Positions 15,760-31,087 of a stretch of DNA of 64,000 bases are shown piece after piece. How positions within the stretch are numbered: position 1 is the stretch's first letter; the number at the start of each line of letters is the position of its first letter. The notes beneath the pieces were generated by a model. It was given only the letters and a program-made list of their open reading frames with translations. It did no database searches and had not been told where the DNA came from. The position numbers and the translations under genes are program-made. The stretch is from Bosea sp. BIWAKO-01 (GTDB lineage: Bacteria > Pseudomonadota > Alphaproteobacteria > Rhizobiales > Beijerinckiaceae), in assembly GCF_001748145.1 (NCBI RefSeq), contig NZ_BCQA01000001.1:5978501-6042500 (forward strand), read 5' to 3'.

Positions 15760-16212
15760 ATGAACACACCGACCGTCGTCAGAGACTTCGCCTCCATCAT
15801 ACAAACATCTCTTGCTCCCGTGTTCCTATTGGCGGGCACGGCAGGTTTCGTGAATATGTTCGCAGCGCGCCTTGGACGGGTATCCGACCGGCTGAACGAT
15901 ATCGCGGACCGGAGCGAACAGGACAAGATATCGCTCGTGCAGCTCTCATATCTGCAGAGACGTGTGCTCGCACTTGAAATTGCGCTGGTATTGGGGGTTT
16001 CGTCAGGGTTCTTCACTGGTGGAGCAATCCTGAACTTGCTTGCAGGAGCGCTGCAATTTGGGTTCCGCGAAGAGAATGTATTCTGGTTTTTTGGCGGATC
16101 TATAGTCCTGCTCATTGGGTCTCTTGCCGCATTCCTGGTTGAGTTGCTTTTTTCGGCAAGGAACATGGTACGGCAGATGAAAATAGCCCGCGCAACGGCG
16201 AGACAGGACTGA
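15760..16212 (+). CDS. DUF2721 membrane protein
   Basis: Small inner-membrane protein (150 aa) with about three hydrophobic segments: residues 13-35, 70-95 and 108-130. Between the first two lies the conserved charged stretch ARLGRVSDRLNDI typical of DUF2721 proteins. Function of the family is unknown. Its base composition is visibly less GC-rich than the flanking genes, with many A/T-ending codons, and the SD is weak. It may have been acquired separately or simply be poorly expressed. Confidence 0.82.
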   Translation: MNTPTVVRDFASIIQTSLAPVFLLAGTAGFVNMFAARLGRVSDRLNDIADRSEQDKISLVQLSYLQRRVLALEIALVLGVSSGFFTGGAILNLLAGALQFGFREENVFWFFGGSIVLLIGSLAAFLVELLFSARNMVRQMKIARATARQD

Positions 16213-16321
16213 TCTTTGTCCGGGACGGCGCGCGAGAGAGGTTGCCGAGGTTCGTCGGGGTCGGATACGGGCAAAGGTAGGCCCCCCAGGCAATCCTGAA
16301 ACAGCGCTAGGCTTCCGCCTC

Positions 16322-16798
16322 ATGGACCTGCCCGATCTCCCGCCTGCCTACACGTTTCCCCGCCTGTCCCGGACCCGGGAGGCGAGCGACGCCGCGTTCG
16401 AGGCCAAGCGGGCGGCCATGGGGCCGCATATCCGCCGCCGCTGGGCCTGGGATGAGGCATTCCAGCGGGATCTGCACGAGCGTCACTTCCAGGCCAAGCC
16501 GTTCTTCATGATCATGCGCGCGGGTGAAGCGATCGGGACGCTGTCCCTGATGCTGATGCCGGACCATGTCAGGTTTGGGGAATTCTATCTGCTTCCGGCC
16601 TTTCACGGGCGCGGCACCGGTACGGCCATCCTGCGCCATTGCCTGGCGCTTGCGGATGAACGCGCCCTGCCCGTGCGGCTGGAACACCTGCACTGGAACC
16701 CGGTTCGCTCGCTCTACCTGCGGCATGGCTTTGTCGAGACCGGCCGTTCGGAGATCCATTGCTTCCTGGAGCGTCCCGCTGCGCAGAGCCCCGCCTGA
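16322..16798 (+). CDS. GNAT family N-acetyltransferase
   Basis: Acetyl-CoA-dependent acyltransferase (158 aa). The GNAT core is visible: substrate strand GTLSLMLMPDH, strand beta4 FGEFYLLPAFHGRGTGTAIL with the acetyl-CoA pyrophosphate loop HGRGTG (Q/R-x-x-G-x-G/A type), then NPVRSLYLRHGFVETGR, the usual C-terminal motif. Substrate not predictable. Convergent with the reductase gene and ends before a long hairpin. Confidence 0.9.
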   Translation: MDLPDLPPAYTFPRLSRTREASDAAFEAKRAAMGPHIRRRWAWDEAFQRDLHERHFQAKPFFMIMRAGEAIGTLSLMLMPDHVRFGEFYLLPAFHGRGTGTAILRHCLALADERALPVRLEHLHWNPVRSLYLRHGFVETGRSEIHCFLERPAAQSPA

Positions 16799-16812
16799 TT
16801 ACTGGTCCGGTC

Positions 16813-16851
16813 GCGCGGTCTGGATTGCCTTGGCGGCAGTCCAGACCGCGC
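16813..16851. terminator. Strong bidirectional hairpin terminator
   Basis: Perfect 12-bp arms GCGCGGTCTGGA (16813-16824) and TCCAGACCGCGC (16840-16851), with a 15-nt loop that can pair further (GCC/GGC). It sits 15 nt after the GNAT stop and about 70 nt after the convergent reductase stop. Confidence 0.75.
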
Positions 16852-16922
16852 ATGCCTTCAGGTGGCCCGCCGCGACTGCCCGGGCTCTCTGCATCACCGG
16901 CTTGCCTGTCGGCACTTCGGGT

Positions 16923-18035
16923 TCACAGGTCGAGCACGAGGTTGCCCTTCGGCCGTGCGCAACACAGCAGGATCTGGCCATCGCCGGGCGGGTCGAGCGG
17001 CTCTTCGAAATAGTCGACCTCGCCTGCGATGATGCCGGTCCGGCAGGTGCCGCAGATCCCCGAGCGACAGGAGAATTCAGGGTCGAGGCCGCTGTCCTCC
17101 GCGAAGGCCAGCAGGGATTCGGCTGCCGGGTTCCATGCGACGCTGCGGCCCGACCTGCGGAATTCGACGAGCGGCCCGGTTGCCTCCGCAGGCGATGCAA
17201 CCGGCGGAGCGGCAGTGTCGGGGCTGCTTGCCCCGTTGGCGGCCCGTGCGGCGCCTGCGCGGCCGGAGCCTCCGAAGACCTCGGTCGCGATACGATCCGG
17301 CGCGATGCCGAGCGAGCGGACCAGGCCATGAATGGCGTCCATGAAGGGCGGTGGCCCGCAGAGATAGACGTCGTAATCGTCAAGCGGCAGCAGGCTCTGG
17401 AGCAGCTCGCGGGAGACGAGGCCTTCGCTGTGAAAGCGGCCAGCCCTCCGGTCGGCTTCCGTCGGGAACCGGTAGCAACAATGCACGCCGACATGGGGAT
17501 GCTGCGCCGCGATGGCATCGACCTCGTCGGCTAGCGCATGGACCTCGCCATTGTCGCAGGCATGGATGAAGAAGACGCGCCTGCCGGCATCGGCGGCGAG
17601 CGCGTGCAGCATCGAGACCAGGGGCGTCAACCCGACGCCGCCGCTCAGCAGCAGGACGGGACGCGCGCTGTCCTCGCGCAGGACGAAGTCTCCGCGTGGC
17701 CCATCCGCCAAGAGGATATCGCCGACCTCGACCTCGTCATGCAGGAAACAGGAACCGATCCCGTCAGGCAGCCCCGCGGATGGAGCAGCCTCGCGCTTCA
17801 CGGTGATCCGGTAGCGCCCCGTCTCCGCCGGAGGCGACGACACGCTGTAGGTGCGTGGCACGAACCGACCCTCGGAGGGAGACGCGCAACGCAGCACAAG
17901 GAACTGGCCCGGCCTGAACGGGCGCCATTGTTCCCGCTTGACCGGGGCGAGCTCGAAGGACGTGATCGTGCTGCTCTCGCGCTTTTTGGCGAGAACCGCG
18001 AGCTCGCGAAAGCCGCTCGTCAGAGGCGCGTTCAC
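16923..18035 (-). CDS. Rieske oxygenase reductase (FAD/NAD/2Fe-2S, vanillate demethylase-type)
   Basis: Electron-transfer partner of the upstream Rieske oxygenase (370 aa). Domain order: FAD-binding with RTYSVSSP (residues ~80), NAD-binding with LSGGVGLTPLVSML, then a Pro/Ala-rich linker (~265-290), then a C-terminal plant-type ferredoxin with CRSGICGTC and a fourth Cys in LLCCARP. This FAD-NAD-2Fe2S order is that of the phthalate/vanillate demethylase reductases (class IA). The linker is longer than usual. It starts 10 nt after the oxygenase gene, so they form one operon. Confidence 0.92.
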   Translation of the reverse strand: MNAPLTSGFRELAVLAKKRESSTITSFELAPVKREQWRPFRPGQFLVLRCASPSEGRFVPRTYSVSSPPAETGRYRITVKREAAPSAGLPDGIGSCFLHDEVEVGDILLADGPRGDFVLREDSARPVLLLSGGVGLTPLVSMLHALAADAGRRVFFIHACDNGEVHALADEVDAIAAQHPHVGVHCCYRFPTEADRRAGRFHSEGLVSRELLQSLLPLDDYDVYLCGPPPFMDAIHGLVRSLGIAPDRIATEVFGGSGRAGAARAANGASSPDTAAPPVASPAEATGPLVEFRRSGRSVAWNPAAESLLAFAEDSGLDPEFSCRSGICGTCRTGIIAGEVDYFEEPLDPPGDGQILLCCARPKGNLVLDL

Positions 18036-18045
18036 CGATGACGCC

Positions 18046-19086
18046 CTATTCCGCGGCGGCGAGCGAAGCGGCCTGCTCGGCCTCGATGAGCTGCGCCAGC
18101 CTCCGGCGGAAGCGCAGCGGGCCCTTGTCGATCTTGAGGTCGAGATTCGGTGTGCGCTTCTCGTCCATGCCCTTCTGCACCGCAGTCAGCACAGCGCGAT
18201 CCTCCTCGAAGGCGCCCCTGACCGAGGCCGCGAACCGTGCCGAAATCTCGGCATCGTCCGGCGCGAAATTGCGCATCTGGAACCAGTAATAGCGGGTCCG
18301 GCGCTCATCGATCGGGGTCATGAAATTATAGCTGTCCATCAGGAAGACGTCCTGGTGGAATGGCCGGTCTTCGCCGCCGGTCCCCGCCGGCGCGAAGATG
18401 GCCTTGATGATCGCGTTGCTGGGATAGCGCACTTCGTAATGCTGCTTGCGGTCGCAATGCCCGCTGAACTTCAGGAACGGTGCGTAGAAGGGCGCGGGCG
18501 GCGCGTCCGGCATCCAGCGCCAGACGGTGACGCCGTCCTCGTTGACCGTCGTCTCGAGCGGCGTCTCCTCGGTTCCGGCGCCGCCGAAGGAGGATTGGTG
18601 AACCCAGGCGACATGCGAAGGGTCGAGCAGGTTGTCGGTCATGTAGAGATAGTTGCAGTCGATCGTCATGCCGTCGCCCTGGTTGATGCCCCAGGCCGGA
18701 TCGCCCCAGTGATCGACGGCGAAGATCGTGGCAGGGTCGGCCAGGGCCGGATCCCCCATCCAGACCCAGACCAGCCCGTAGCGCTCCGCCACCGGGTAGG
18801 AACGGACGCGCGCCACATGCGGGATGCGCTCCGCGCCCGGAACCCGGGTGCAGGTGCCGCTGCCGTCGAAGGTCAGCCCGTGATAGCCGCACTCGACCGT
18901 GTCGCCCTTGATGCGCCCCATCGACAAGGGCAGCTTGCGATGCGGGCAGGCATCCTCCAGCGCGGCCAATGTGCCGTCCCTTCGGCGATACAGGACGATG
19001 TTCTCAGAGAGCATCGTCGTCGGATGCAGCTGATCCACGATCTCCCGATCCCAGCCAGCGACGTACCAAGCGTTTTTCAGGAACAT
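18046..19086 (-). CDS. Aromatic ring-hydroxylating/demethylating Rieske oxygenase (vanillate O-demethylase oxygenase-like)
   Basis: Terminal oxygenase (346 aa) that would oxidise an aromatic acid or demethylate a methoxy aromatic using electrons from the adjacent reductase. The Rieske centre is Cys47-x-His49 in CPHRKLPL and Cys66-x2-His69 in CGYHG. The mononuclear iron site begins at DNLLDPSHVAWVH. ATG 19086 (MFLKNAWYVAGW) is the canonical family start; the open frame also permits GTG 19101. Divergent from a LysR regulator. The true substrate may be vanillate, another methoxybenzoate, or unrelated; specificity is not reliably predictable. Confidence 0.92.
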   Translation of the reverse strand: MFLKNAWYVAGWDREIVDQLHPTTMLSENIVLYRRRDGTLAALEDACPHRKLPLSMGRIKGDTVECGYHGLTFDGSGTCTRVPGAERIPHVARVRSYPVAERYGLVWVWMGDPALADPATIFAVDHWGDPAWGINQGDGMTIDCNYLYMTDNLLDPSHVAWVHQSSFGGAGTEETPLETTVNEDGVTVWRWMPDAPPAPFYAPFLKFSGHCDRKQHYEVRYPSNAIIKAIFAPAGTGGEDRPFHQDVFLMDSYNFMTPIDERRTRYYWFQMRNFAPDDAEISARFAASVRGAFEEDRAVLTAVQKGMDEKRTPNLDLKIDKGPLRFRRRLAQLIEAEQAASLAAAE

Positions 19087-19168
19087 GTCGGCTTTTCCCA
19101 CCCCATTGACACGCCAATTGTTATGCGCGCCGCTGTCGCTGACGAAGCGTTATGAATTGCGTTCCTTG

Positions 19169-19181
19169 TTAGAAAAACTAA
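19169..19181. promoter_or_regulatory. LysR-type box between Rieske operon and LysR gene
   Basis: TTAG-AAAAA-CTAA is a perfect dyad that satisfies the T-N11-A rule for LysR-type regulators. It lies 32 bp before the LysR start and about 85 bp before the oxygenase start. Probable site of the adjacent regulator. Confidence 0.55.
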
Positions 19182-19213
19182 AATGAAGGACTGCCGCCGC
19201 TGAAAGGGAAGCC

Positions 19214-20134
19214 GTGCAGAAACAGCTGCCCTTGAAAGCCATGCAGGCCTTCGAACATGTGTCGCGACATGGCAGCGTCACCAAGGCTGCCCTTGAACTC
19301 GGCGTCTCGCCCGGCGCGATCAGCCAGCAGATCCGCAAGCTGGAGCAACATCTCGGGCTGCGCCTGCTCGAGCGGAGCGGCAACGGGGTCGAACTCACCT
19401 CCTGGGGAAGGATGTACCAGAAGGGCCTGACCGCGGCCTTCGACGATCTTCGCCAGACCCATGCCGCCCTTGATCGCGCACGGGCGAATGCCGGCCTCGT
19501 CGTGAGCTGCCTGGCGTCGGTGGCAAGCCGCTGGATCGGCCCCAAACTCTTCGACTGGCACGCCCTGCATCCGGCCGCCAGGGTTCGGTTGATCGGCGCC
19601 GAGGCCGAGCCCGTCCTGCACCAGGACGCTTTCGATTTCCGCATCTCCTACGGCGACAAGAGCAAGGGGTTCGCCCATTTCAGCGAGCTGTTCACCGACT
19701 GGGTCGTGCCGGCCTGCGCGCCTTCCCTGATCGCCGGACAGGATGTCAGCACCGCTGACGACGTCCTGCGCTATCCCCTGATCGGCATCGAATGGGAACA
19801 GCAGCATCGCCCAGCGCCGTCATGGTCGGAATGGGCGGCAAGCGTCGGAGCAAAGCTGCGCAGGCCCGAAACCGAACTGGCCTTCTCGCTCTCGAGCTCG
19901 GCCCTGGACGCCGCCGTCAACGGGCGTGGCTTCGCGCTAGCCCAACTGGCGATGATCGCCGAAGACCTCACGGCCGGCCGCCTCGTAATCCCCGTCGACC
20001 ATCGCCTGCAACTGAGCGAACCCTATTTTCTGGCCTGGGACCGCGCAGCGTTGGACAAGCCCTTCGCAACCGAATTCAGGGCCTGGGTCGTCGCGCAGTC
20101 CAAACGTCAGGCCAAGCTGTCCTCTCCCGGCTAA
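19214..20134 (+). CDS. LysR family regulator (GcvA-like) of the Rieske operon
   Basis: LTTR of 306 aa. N-terminal winged HTH: PLKAMQAFEHVSRHGSVT, then KAALELGVSPGAISQQIRKL, then LERSGNGVELT. The effector domain follows from about residue 90. GTG start at 19214, preceded by AAAGGGAA. The HTH is of the GcvA subgroup. It is divergent from the vanillate-demethylase-type genes, so it most likely controls them in response to an aromatic effector (inference from position). Confidence 0.92.
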   Translation: MQKQLPLKAMQAFEHVSRHGSVTKAALELGVSPGAISQQIRKLEQHLGLRLLERSGNGVELTSWGRMYQKGLTAAFDDLRQTHAALDRARANAGLVVSCLASVASRWIGPKLFDWHALHPAARVRLIGAEAEPVLHQDAFDFRISYGDKSKGFAHFSELFTDWVVPACAPSLIAGQDVSTADDVLRYPLIGIEWEQQHRPAPSWSEWAASVGAKLRRPETELAFSLSSSALDAAVNGRGFALAQLAMIAEDLTAGRLVIPVDHRLQLSEPYFLAWDRAALDKPFATEFRAWVVAQSKRQAKLSSPG

Positions 20135-20232
20135 ACCTGTCGGAAAGCCGGATTGCGTCGAAGACTCTTGCCAGCGCGCGCCCTTGCCTGCGCGCCGAAC
20201 GGAGCCTCAAGGCAGGCCTGCGCCCCTCTCCC

Positions 20233-26523
<6,291 letters not shown>

Positions 26524-27109
26524 GTGAATCGTATCCGGCGAAGGGGGGCGTGCCTCTGTCTTGCGACGTCACGATCCATCGCATCGTGAAGCGCGCGAAA
26601 ACAGGCGGTGCAAAGCTCGTCTCGGTTGTGCGAAAGCCTTACCTCACGCAAATACCCCTCACGCTGAGGCCGATCTGATCTGGTCGACCGCGGCGATTCA
26701 TCGCCGAAACAGCTCATGATTGCGGCTAGCGCATAAAAACGCAAAGGCATAGCGGCGTTTTAATCGCTGAATCATCTCAGTTGCGGCGTCGGCTCCCGCG
26801 TCCCCGGACCGGATCGCTGTCTGGAGACTTGCCCCTCCCTTAGGGGACGCCGTCTGTGTGGGGAACCTCGGGCTCGCCAGCGATACCGCAAGGGCGAGAC
26901 ACGCCAGCGCACGAACCCGAAAGGGAGCAGTTCCCACCGAGCCGCTGCGTTTGGCGCGGAATGGCAAGACTCGCCTCCCCGCGGTCTGCGAGATCGCGAG
27001 ACCGAACCGCCGTCGTCGATGGCGCGCCGCCATGGGCGCCGATCGAGGTTGACGGTGCGCGTCTGATCTTTGCAGCGCGTCAGGTTCAAAGCAGCTTACG
27101 GAGGCACAT
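26524..27109. other. Divergent promoter region of autotransporter and DUF1254 genes
   Basis: 586 bp without a credible gene. Two dyads are visible: CACGAT (26570-26575) with ATCGTG (26583-26588), about 50 bp upstream of the autotransporter start, and AAAACGC (26736-26742) with GCGTTTT (26755-26761), in a local AT-rich patch. The SD GGAGG for the DUF1254 gene is at the right end. Confidence 0.45.
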
Positions 27110-28540
27110 ATGAAGATCACTCGTCGGTCCGCTGCTCTTAGCGGATTCGCCTTGCTCGCCGGCACGGCAATGGCTCGCTCGGCGCTCGCCCAGCAGGGGT
27201 CCTTTCACGGTATCGGCGAAGGTCTCGAGGATTTTTGGCTGGCGACCGACGCCTACATCTTCGGATACCCCTTGGTGACGATGGAGATGACCCGGCGGAT
27301 CATCACCAATGTCGCCGAGCCCGTGGGAACGCGGGGGCCGATGGGGCACATCATCAGGCTGCGCAGCTATCCCGACGCTTCGTTCAAGGACGTCACGGCG
27401 CCGAATGCCGACACGCTCTACACAAGCGCCTTCTTCGATGTCGGCAAGGAGCCCTGGGTGCTCAGCATCCCCGACATGAAGGGCCGTTACTCCGTGATGC
27501 CGTTGCTCGACGGCTGGACGACGGTGTTCCAGGTCCCGGGCAAGCGTACGACCGGCACCGGAGCGCAGACCTATGCGATCACCGGCCCGGGCTGGAAAGG
27601 CACGCTGCCGGAGGGCGTGAAGGAGTATAAGTCGCTCACCAGCATCGTGTGGCTGCTCGGCCGCATCTACTGCACCGGCACGCCGGAAGACTACGCTGCC
27701 GTCCACACGCTGCAGGACGCGTGCAAGCTCGTTCCGCTCAGCGCCTATGGCAAGCCCTACACGCCGCCGCCGGGCAAGGTCGATCCGTCCCTCGATATGA
27801 AGACGGCCGTGCGCGATCAGGTCAACCGAATGGATGCGGTGTCCTATTTCAAGCTGCTTTGCGAGCTGATGAAGACGAACCCGCCGGCCGCAGCAGATGC
27901 GCCGCATATCGCAAAGTTCGCGCGCATCGGCATCGTTCCCGGGCAGGACTTTGACGAGAGCAAGCTCAAGGCGGATGTCGCCAAGCGCGTTCCGGAGGTC
28001 GCGTTCGACAAGATCATGCAGCAGTTCAAGGCCAACCCGGCGCTCAAGAACGAGAACGGCTGGGCCTTCACGACCAGAACCGGAATCTACGGCACGGACT
28101 ACGTGATGCGGGCTCTCGTGACCGCCATCGGACTGGGCGCCAATCGCCCGCAGGACGCGGTCTACCCGACCTCGACGGCGGATGCGGAGGGGAAGACATA
28201 CAGCGGCGCGAACAGATATGTCATGCGCTTCGCCAAAGGCCATTTACCGCCCGTCGAGGGGTTCTGGTCGTTGACGATGTATGACGACCAGTACTTCTTC
28301 GTGAACAACCCGCTCGACCGGTATTCGATCAGCCCGCGCCAAAACCTGCAGGTCAATCCAGACGGGTCGACGGATCTCTACATCCAGAAGGATTCACCGG
28401 GGAAGGACAAGGAGTCGAACTGGCTTCCCGCCCCTGCCGGCGGTTTCATCCTGATGCTGCGGCTGTATTGGCCAGGCGAGACCGATCCGTCGATCATCAA
28501 CGGGACATGGTCCATTCCAGCAGCCCGGAAGGTCGGCTGA
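27110..28540 (+). CDS. DUF1254/DUF1214 exported protein
   Basis: Exported protein of 476 aa. The leader MKITRRSAALSGFALLAG has a twin-arginine pattern and ends near ALAQQ. An N-terminal DUF1254 domain (YIFGYPLVTMEMT, then APNADTLYTSAFFDV, ~45-180) and a C-terminal DUF1214 domain (GANRYVMRFAKGHLPPVEGFWSLTMYD split by its usual layout, ~350-470) are both typical. SD GGAGG precedes ATG 27110. These paired domains are widespread and of unknown biochemical role. It is followed by a dispersed repeat. Confidence 0.92.
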   Translation: MKITRRSAALSGFALLAGTAMARSALAQQGSFHGIGEGLEDFWLATDAYIFGYPLVTMEMTRRIITNVAEPVGTRGPMGHIIRLRSYPDASFKDVTAPNADTLYTSAFFDVGKEPWVLSIPDMKGRYSVMPLLDGWTTVFQVPGKRTTGTGAQTYAITGPGWKGTLPEGVKEYKSLTSIVWLLGRIYCTGTPEDYAAVHTLQDACKLVPLSAYGKPYTPPPGKVDPSLDMKTAVRDQVNRMDAVSYFKLLCELMKTNPPAAADAPHIAKFARIGIVPGQDFDESKLKADVAKRVPEVAFDKIMQQFKANPALKNENGWAFTTRTGIYGTDYVMRALVTAIGLGANRPQDAVYPTSTADAEGKTYSGANRYVMRFAKGHLPPVEGFWSLTMYDDQYFFVNNPLDRYSISPRQNLQVNPDGSTDLYIQKDSPGKDKESNWLPAPAGGFILMLRLYWPGETDPSIINGTWSIPAARKVG

Positions 28541-28550
28541 GCGTCCAGGG

Positions 28551-28700
28551 TTGGCCATTGCCGGCAGCCCCGGACGCGCCGGCGGCCCGGCGCCTGCCGG
28601 TGAGGAGCCTCCTCGGATGGTTGCGGCATTCTTCCGCCAGCGACCGCCGCCCCCCTCCTGCTCACGGGGAGTTGCCGGGGCCTCACCCTCGAGCGCAGGT
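28551..28700. repeat. Dispersed intergenic repeat, partial copy A
   Basis: About 150 bp closely similar to 29456-29610. Shared blocks include CCATTGCCGG, GCGGCCCGGCGCCTGCCGG, CGGATGGTTGCGGCATTCT and GGGGAGTTG. Located just after the DUF1254 gene. No coding signal. Confidence 0.75.
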
Positions 28701-28782
28701 CCCGAAGGGCGCCGGAGGCTGGGCATCCGACAGCTCCTATGCGATGGAGCGGGCTAGGATCTCCATCTGACCGAGGCCATCA

Positions 28783-29298
28783 ATGTCCCTAAGCGCTCGT
28801 CTGGTCGGCATTCGGATGCCTGCGATCGCTCTGCGTTCAACGGCGGGGCGAAAGGTCGATCTGGCGTCACTGCCTGGAGGGCGCACGGTGATCTATTGCT
28901 ACCCTCGGACGAGCGAACCGGGGAAACCTGCGCCCACTGGCTGGGATGTCATTCCCGGCGCGCGAGGCTGTACCCCCCAGGCCTGCGCATTTCGTGACCA
29001 TCATGGCGATCTGGCTCGCCTTGGCGCGACCGTGTTCGGTCTCAGCACCCAAGCAACCTCTTATCAGCAGGAGATGGCGACACGTCTGCACCTGCCCTTT
29101 GACGTGCTGAGCGATGAGGACTTCCAGCTGACGGATGCGCTGTCGCTTCCAACGTTCGTCGCGGACGGAATGCGCCTCATCGAGCGGTTGACCTTGGTCG
29201 TCAAAGACGGAGCGATCGAGCACGTCTTGCATCCGGTAACCAGGCCCGAACGGAGTGCGGAAGACACGCTTGAATGGCTCGCCGCGCATCCGGTTTAG
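28783..29298 (+). CDS. Peroxiredoxin, BCP/PrxQ-like
   Basis: Thiol peroxidase (171 aa) reducing peroxides in the cytoplasm. Thioredoxin-fold start VIYCYPRTSEPGKP, then peroxidatic Cys63 in GARGCTPQACAFRD, with Cys68 five residues later as the resolving Cys of BCP-type enzymes. C-terminal PTFVADG and LTLVVKDG strands are normal for the family. GAGG lies 6 nt before ATG 28783. It is flanked on both sides by copies of the dispersed repeat. No dedicated reductase is adjacent. Confidence 0.9.
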   Translation: MSLSARLVGIRMPAIALRSTAGRKVDLASLPGGRTVIYCYPRTSEPGKPAPTGWDVIPGARGCTPQACAFRDHHGDLARLGATVFGLSTQATSYQQEMATRLHLPFDVLSDEDFQLTDALSLPTFVADGMRLIERLTLVVKDGAIEHVLHPVTRPERSAEDTLEWLAAHPV

Positions 29299-29314
29299 TT
29301 CCAGAGTGAGTTCC

Positions 29315-29610
29315 GCTTGAGGGTCGACAGGGCCCGCTTCGCCTCCGGCCCGGAACCCAACATTCGATCAGACGCCAACAAGGGTTCGCCCTTCCCCCTC
29401 GGGCGCGGCCGATGTGCTCCCTGCCGGCGCTTGTCGATGTCGGGAAAGGCGGGGGCTGCCATTGCCGGTAGCCCAGACCGCGCTGGCCTTGCGGCGGCCC
29501 GGCGCCTGCCGGTGAGCAGCCTCCACGGATGGTTGCGGCATTCTCCCGCAAGCAACGAGCGCCCTTCCTGCTCGCGGGGAGTTGGCGGGGCCTGCCCCAC
29601 CTGCGCCCCT
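29315..29610. repeat. Dispersed intergenic repeat, longest copy B
   Basis: About 295 bp between the convergent peroxiredoxin and quinone oxidoreductase genes. Its left part (29315-29408) matches copy C (31088-31183) and its right part (29456-29610) matches copy A (28551-28700). The order therefore defines a composite element. The rest of 29299-29658 shows no gene. Confidence 0.75.
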
Positions 29611-29658
29611 GGAGATGTGCACGCCTGCGCCGTCCGGGCGCGAAGCTGGTCTCTGCAC

Positions 29659-30639
29659 CTATGGAATGACGAGCAAGGCGCCGCTGTACCGACGTTCTTC
29701 CGCCGCAACATGGGCCTCGACGATATCCTCAAGCGGGAAGGTTTGACCGATATCGGCTTTCACGTAGCCACGGGCGATGGCCTCGAACAGGTCGGCCGCG
29801 TTGGCACGAAACGTCGCCGCCTCGGCGTTGTGCGGGAAGACGGACGGTCGGGTCAGGAACAAGCAGCCCTTCTTGTTGAGAAGCTCGGGATCGATGGCGG
29901 GGGCTTTGCCGGAAGAGGCCCCGTAGCTGACGACGAGGCCGAAGGGCTCCGCGCAATCGAGAGACCTGAGCAGAGTGTCCTTGCCGATGGCATCGTAGAC
30001 GACACGAGCCTTCCGGCCGCCTGACGCCGTCAGGAACTGCTCGGGCCATGACGGGTCGTTCGTGTCGACGACCTCGACGCAGCCGGCGGTCAAGGCGGCC
30101 TCGCGCTTCTGCGGTGATCCCGTCGTGCCGATGACCGTCGCGCCAAGCGCCGTGGCCCACCGCGTCAGGATCTGCCCGACTCCGCCGGCCGCCGAATGCA
30201 CAAGCAGAAGCTCGCCAGCTTTGACGGCGTGGGTCTTGCGCAGCAGATACTGCGCCGTCATGCCCTTGAAGAGGAGTGCCGCCGCGGCCTCGTCGCTCAC
30301 CGTTTCCGGCAGCGTAACGAGCCTATCCGCCGGGACGTTGCGTCGATCCGCATAGGCACCGACGCCCGCGTTCATGTAAGCGACCCGATCGCCAATCCGG
30401 ATGTCCGCGACGTCGGGGCCGAGCGCCTCGACGACGCCCGCCGCCTCGAAGCCGAGGCCGGTCGGCAGGGGCAGCGGATAGACGCCCTTGCGCTGATAGA
30501 TGTCGATGAAATTGAATCCGATTGCGGTTTGCCGGATCTGGACCTCGCCTGTCATCGGCGGCGCAAGCTCGTCGGTCCCAAGCTTCAGAACCTCAGGTGA
30601 TCCAAACTCGGTCAGCGTGACGACACGTCTTGTGGTCAT
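29659..30639 (-). CDS. NADPH:quinone oxidoreductase (zeta-crystallin type)
   Basis: Medium-chain reductase (326 aa) that would reduce quinones with NADPH. The N-terminal GroES-like fold has FNFIDIYQRKGVYPL and GFEAAGVVEALG. The Rossmann domain has VHSAAGGVGQ, the NADPH-binding signature of QorA-type enzymes. The zinc ligands of alcohol dehydrogenases are absent, as expected. SD GGAGG 9 nt before ATG 30639. Divergent from the ArsR-family regulator with a 47-bp gap that contains a dyad, so the pair looks like a regulator and its target. Confidence 0.93.
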   Translation of the reverse strand: MTTRRVVTLTEFGSPEVLKLGTDELAPPMTGEVQIRQTAIGFNFIDIYQRKGVYPLPLPTGLGFEAAGVVEALGPDVADIRIGDRVAYMNAGVGAYADRRNVPADRLVTLPETVSDEAAAALLFKGMTAQYLLRKTHAVKAGELLLVHSAAGGVGQILTRWATALGATVIGTTGSPQKREAALTAGCVEVVDTNDPSWPEQFLTASGGRKARVVYDAIGKDTLLRSLDCAEPFGLVVSYGASSGKAPAIDPELLNKKGCLFLTRPSVFPHNAEAATFRANAADLFEAIARGYVKADIGQTFPLEDIVEAHVAAEERRYSGALLVIP

Positions 30640-30682
30640 CGGGTGCGGCCTCCATGGTGAATCGGAGGATCACACCAACCTG

Positions 30683-30704
30683 AGGTATGATGCAAGACAT
30701 ACCT
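30683..30704. promoter_or_regulatory. Dyad at the ArsR start, candidate autoregulatory operator
   Basis: AGGTATG (30683-30689) and CATACCT (30698-30704) are perfect 7-bp inverted repeats 8 nt apart. They overlap the possible start codons of the ArsR gene and lie about 45 bp before the quinone oxidoreductase start. Repression of both genes by the ArsR protein would fit. Confidence 0.55.
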
Positions 30705-31046
30705 TCGAGACGACCGATGCCTGATGAGTTCGGCCACCCGACGCCCGACGAGATGGATTTGGGCGCGATCTTCGCGGCGCTGGCGGACCCGCTGCGCCGC
30801 GAAGTCGTCCTGACACTCGCCGTCGAACCAGACGTCGTCCGCCACTGCAGTTCGTTCGATCTGCCGGTCACCAAGGCCACGCGAACGCACCATTTCCGGG
30901 TCCTCCGCGAGGCAGGCCTCATCCACCAAACCGACAGGGGCAACAGCCGCTCCAATCGGCTGCGCATCGCGGAGTTGAAGCAACGCTTCCCGGCGCTGGT
31001 CGAGCTTCTTCTCGCTGAAGCTCGCTCAAAGATGGTGCGATCCTAG
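30690..31046 (+). CDS. ArsR-family winged-helix regulator
   Basis: Small DNA-binding repressor (about 118 aa). Winged HTH: FAALADPLRREVVLTL, then THHFRVLREAGLIHQ as recognition helix and turn, then the wing (DRGNSRSNRLRI). Three starts are possible: ATG 30687, ATG 30690 (GAGG 4 nt upstream) and ATG 30717 (MPDEFG); 30690 has the best spacing. No Cys cluster for metals: one Cys (RHCSS) could be a redox sensor (inference). Divergent from and probably controlling the quinone oxidoreductase. Confidence 0.88.
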   Translation: MQDIPSRRPMPDEFGHPTPDEMDLGAIFAALADPLRREVVLTLAVEPDVVRHCSSFDLPVTKATRTHHFRVLREAGLIHQTDRGNSRSNRLRIAELKQRFPALVELLLAEARSKMVRS

Positions 31047-31087
31047 GCTGCCGCGTAGACCCGCGACGCACAAGCGGCGAACGACCG

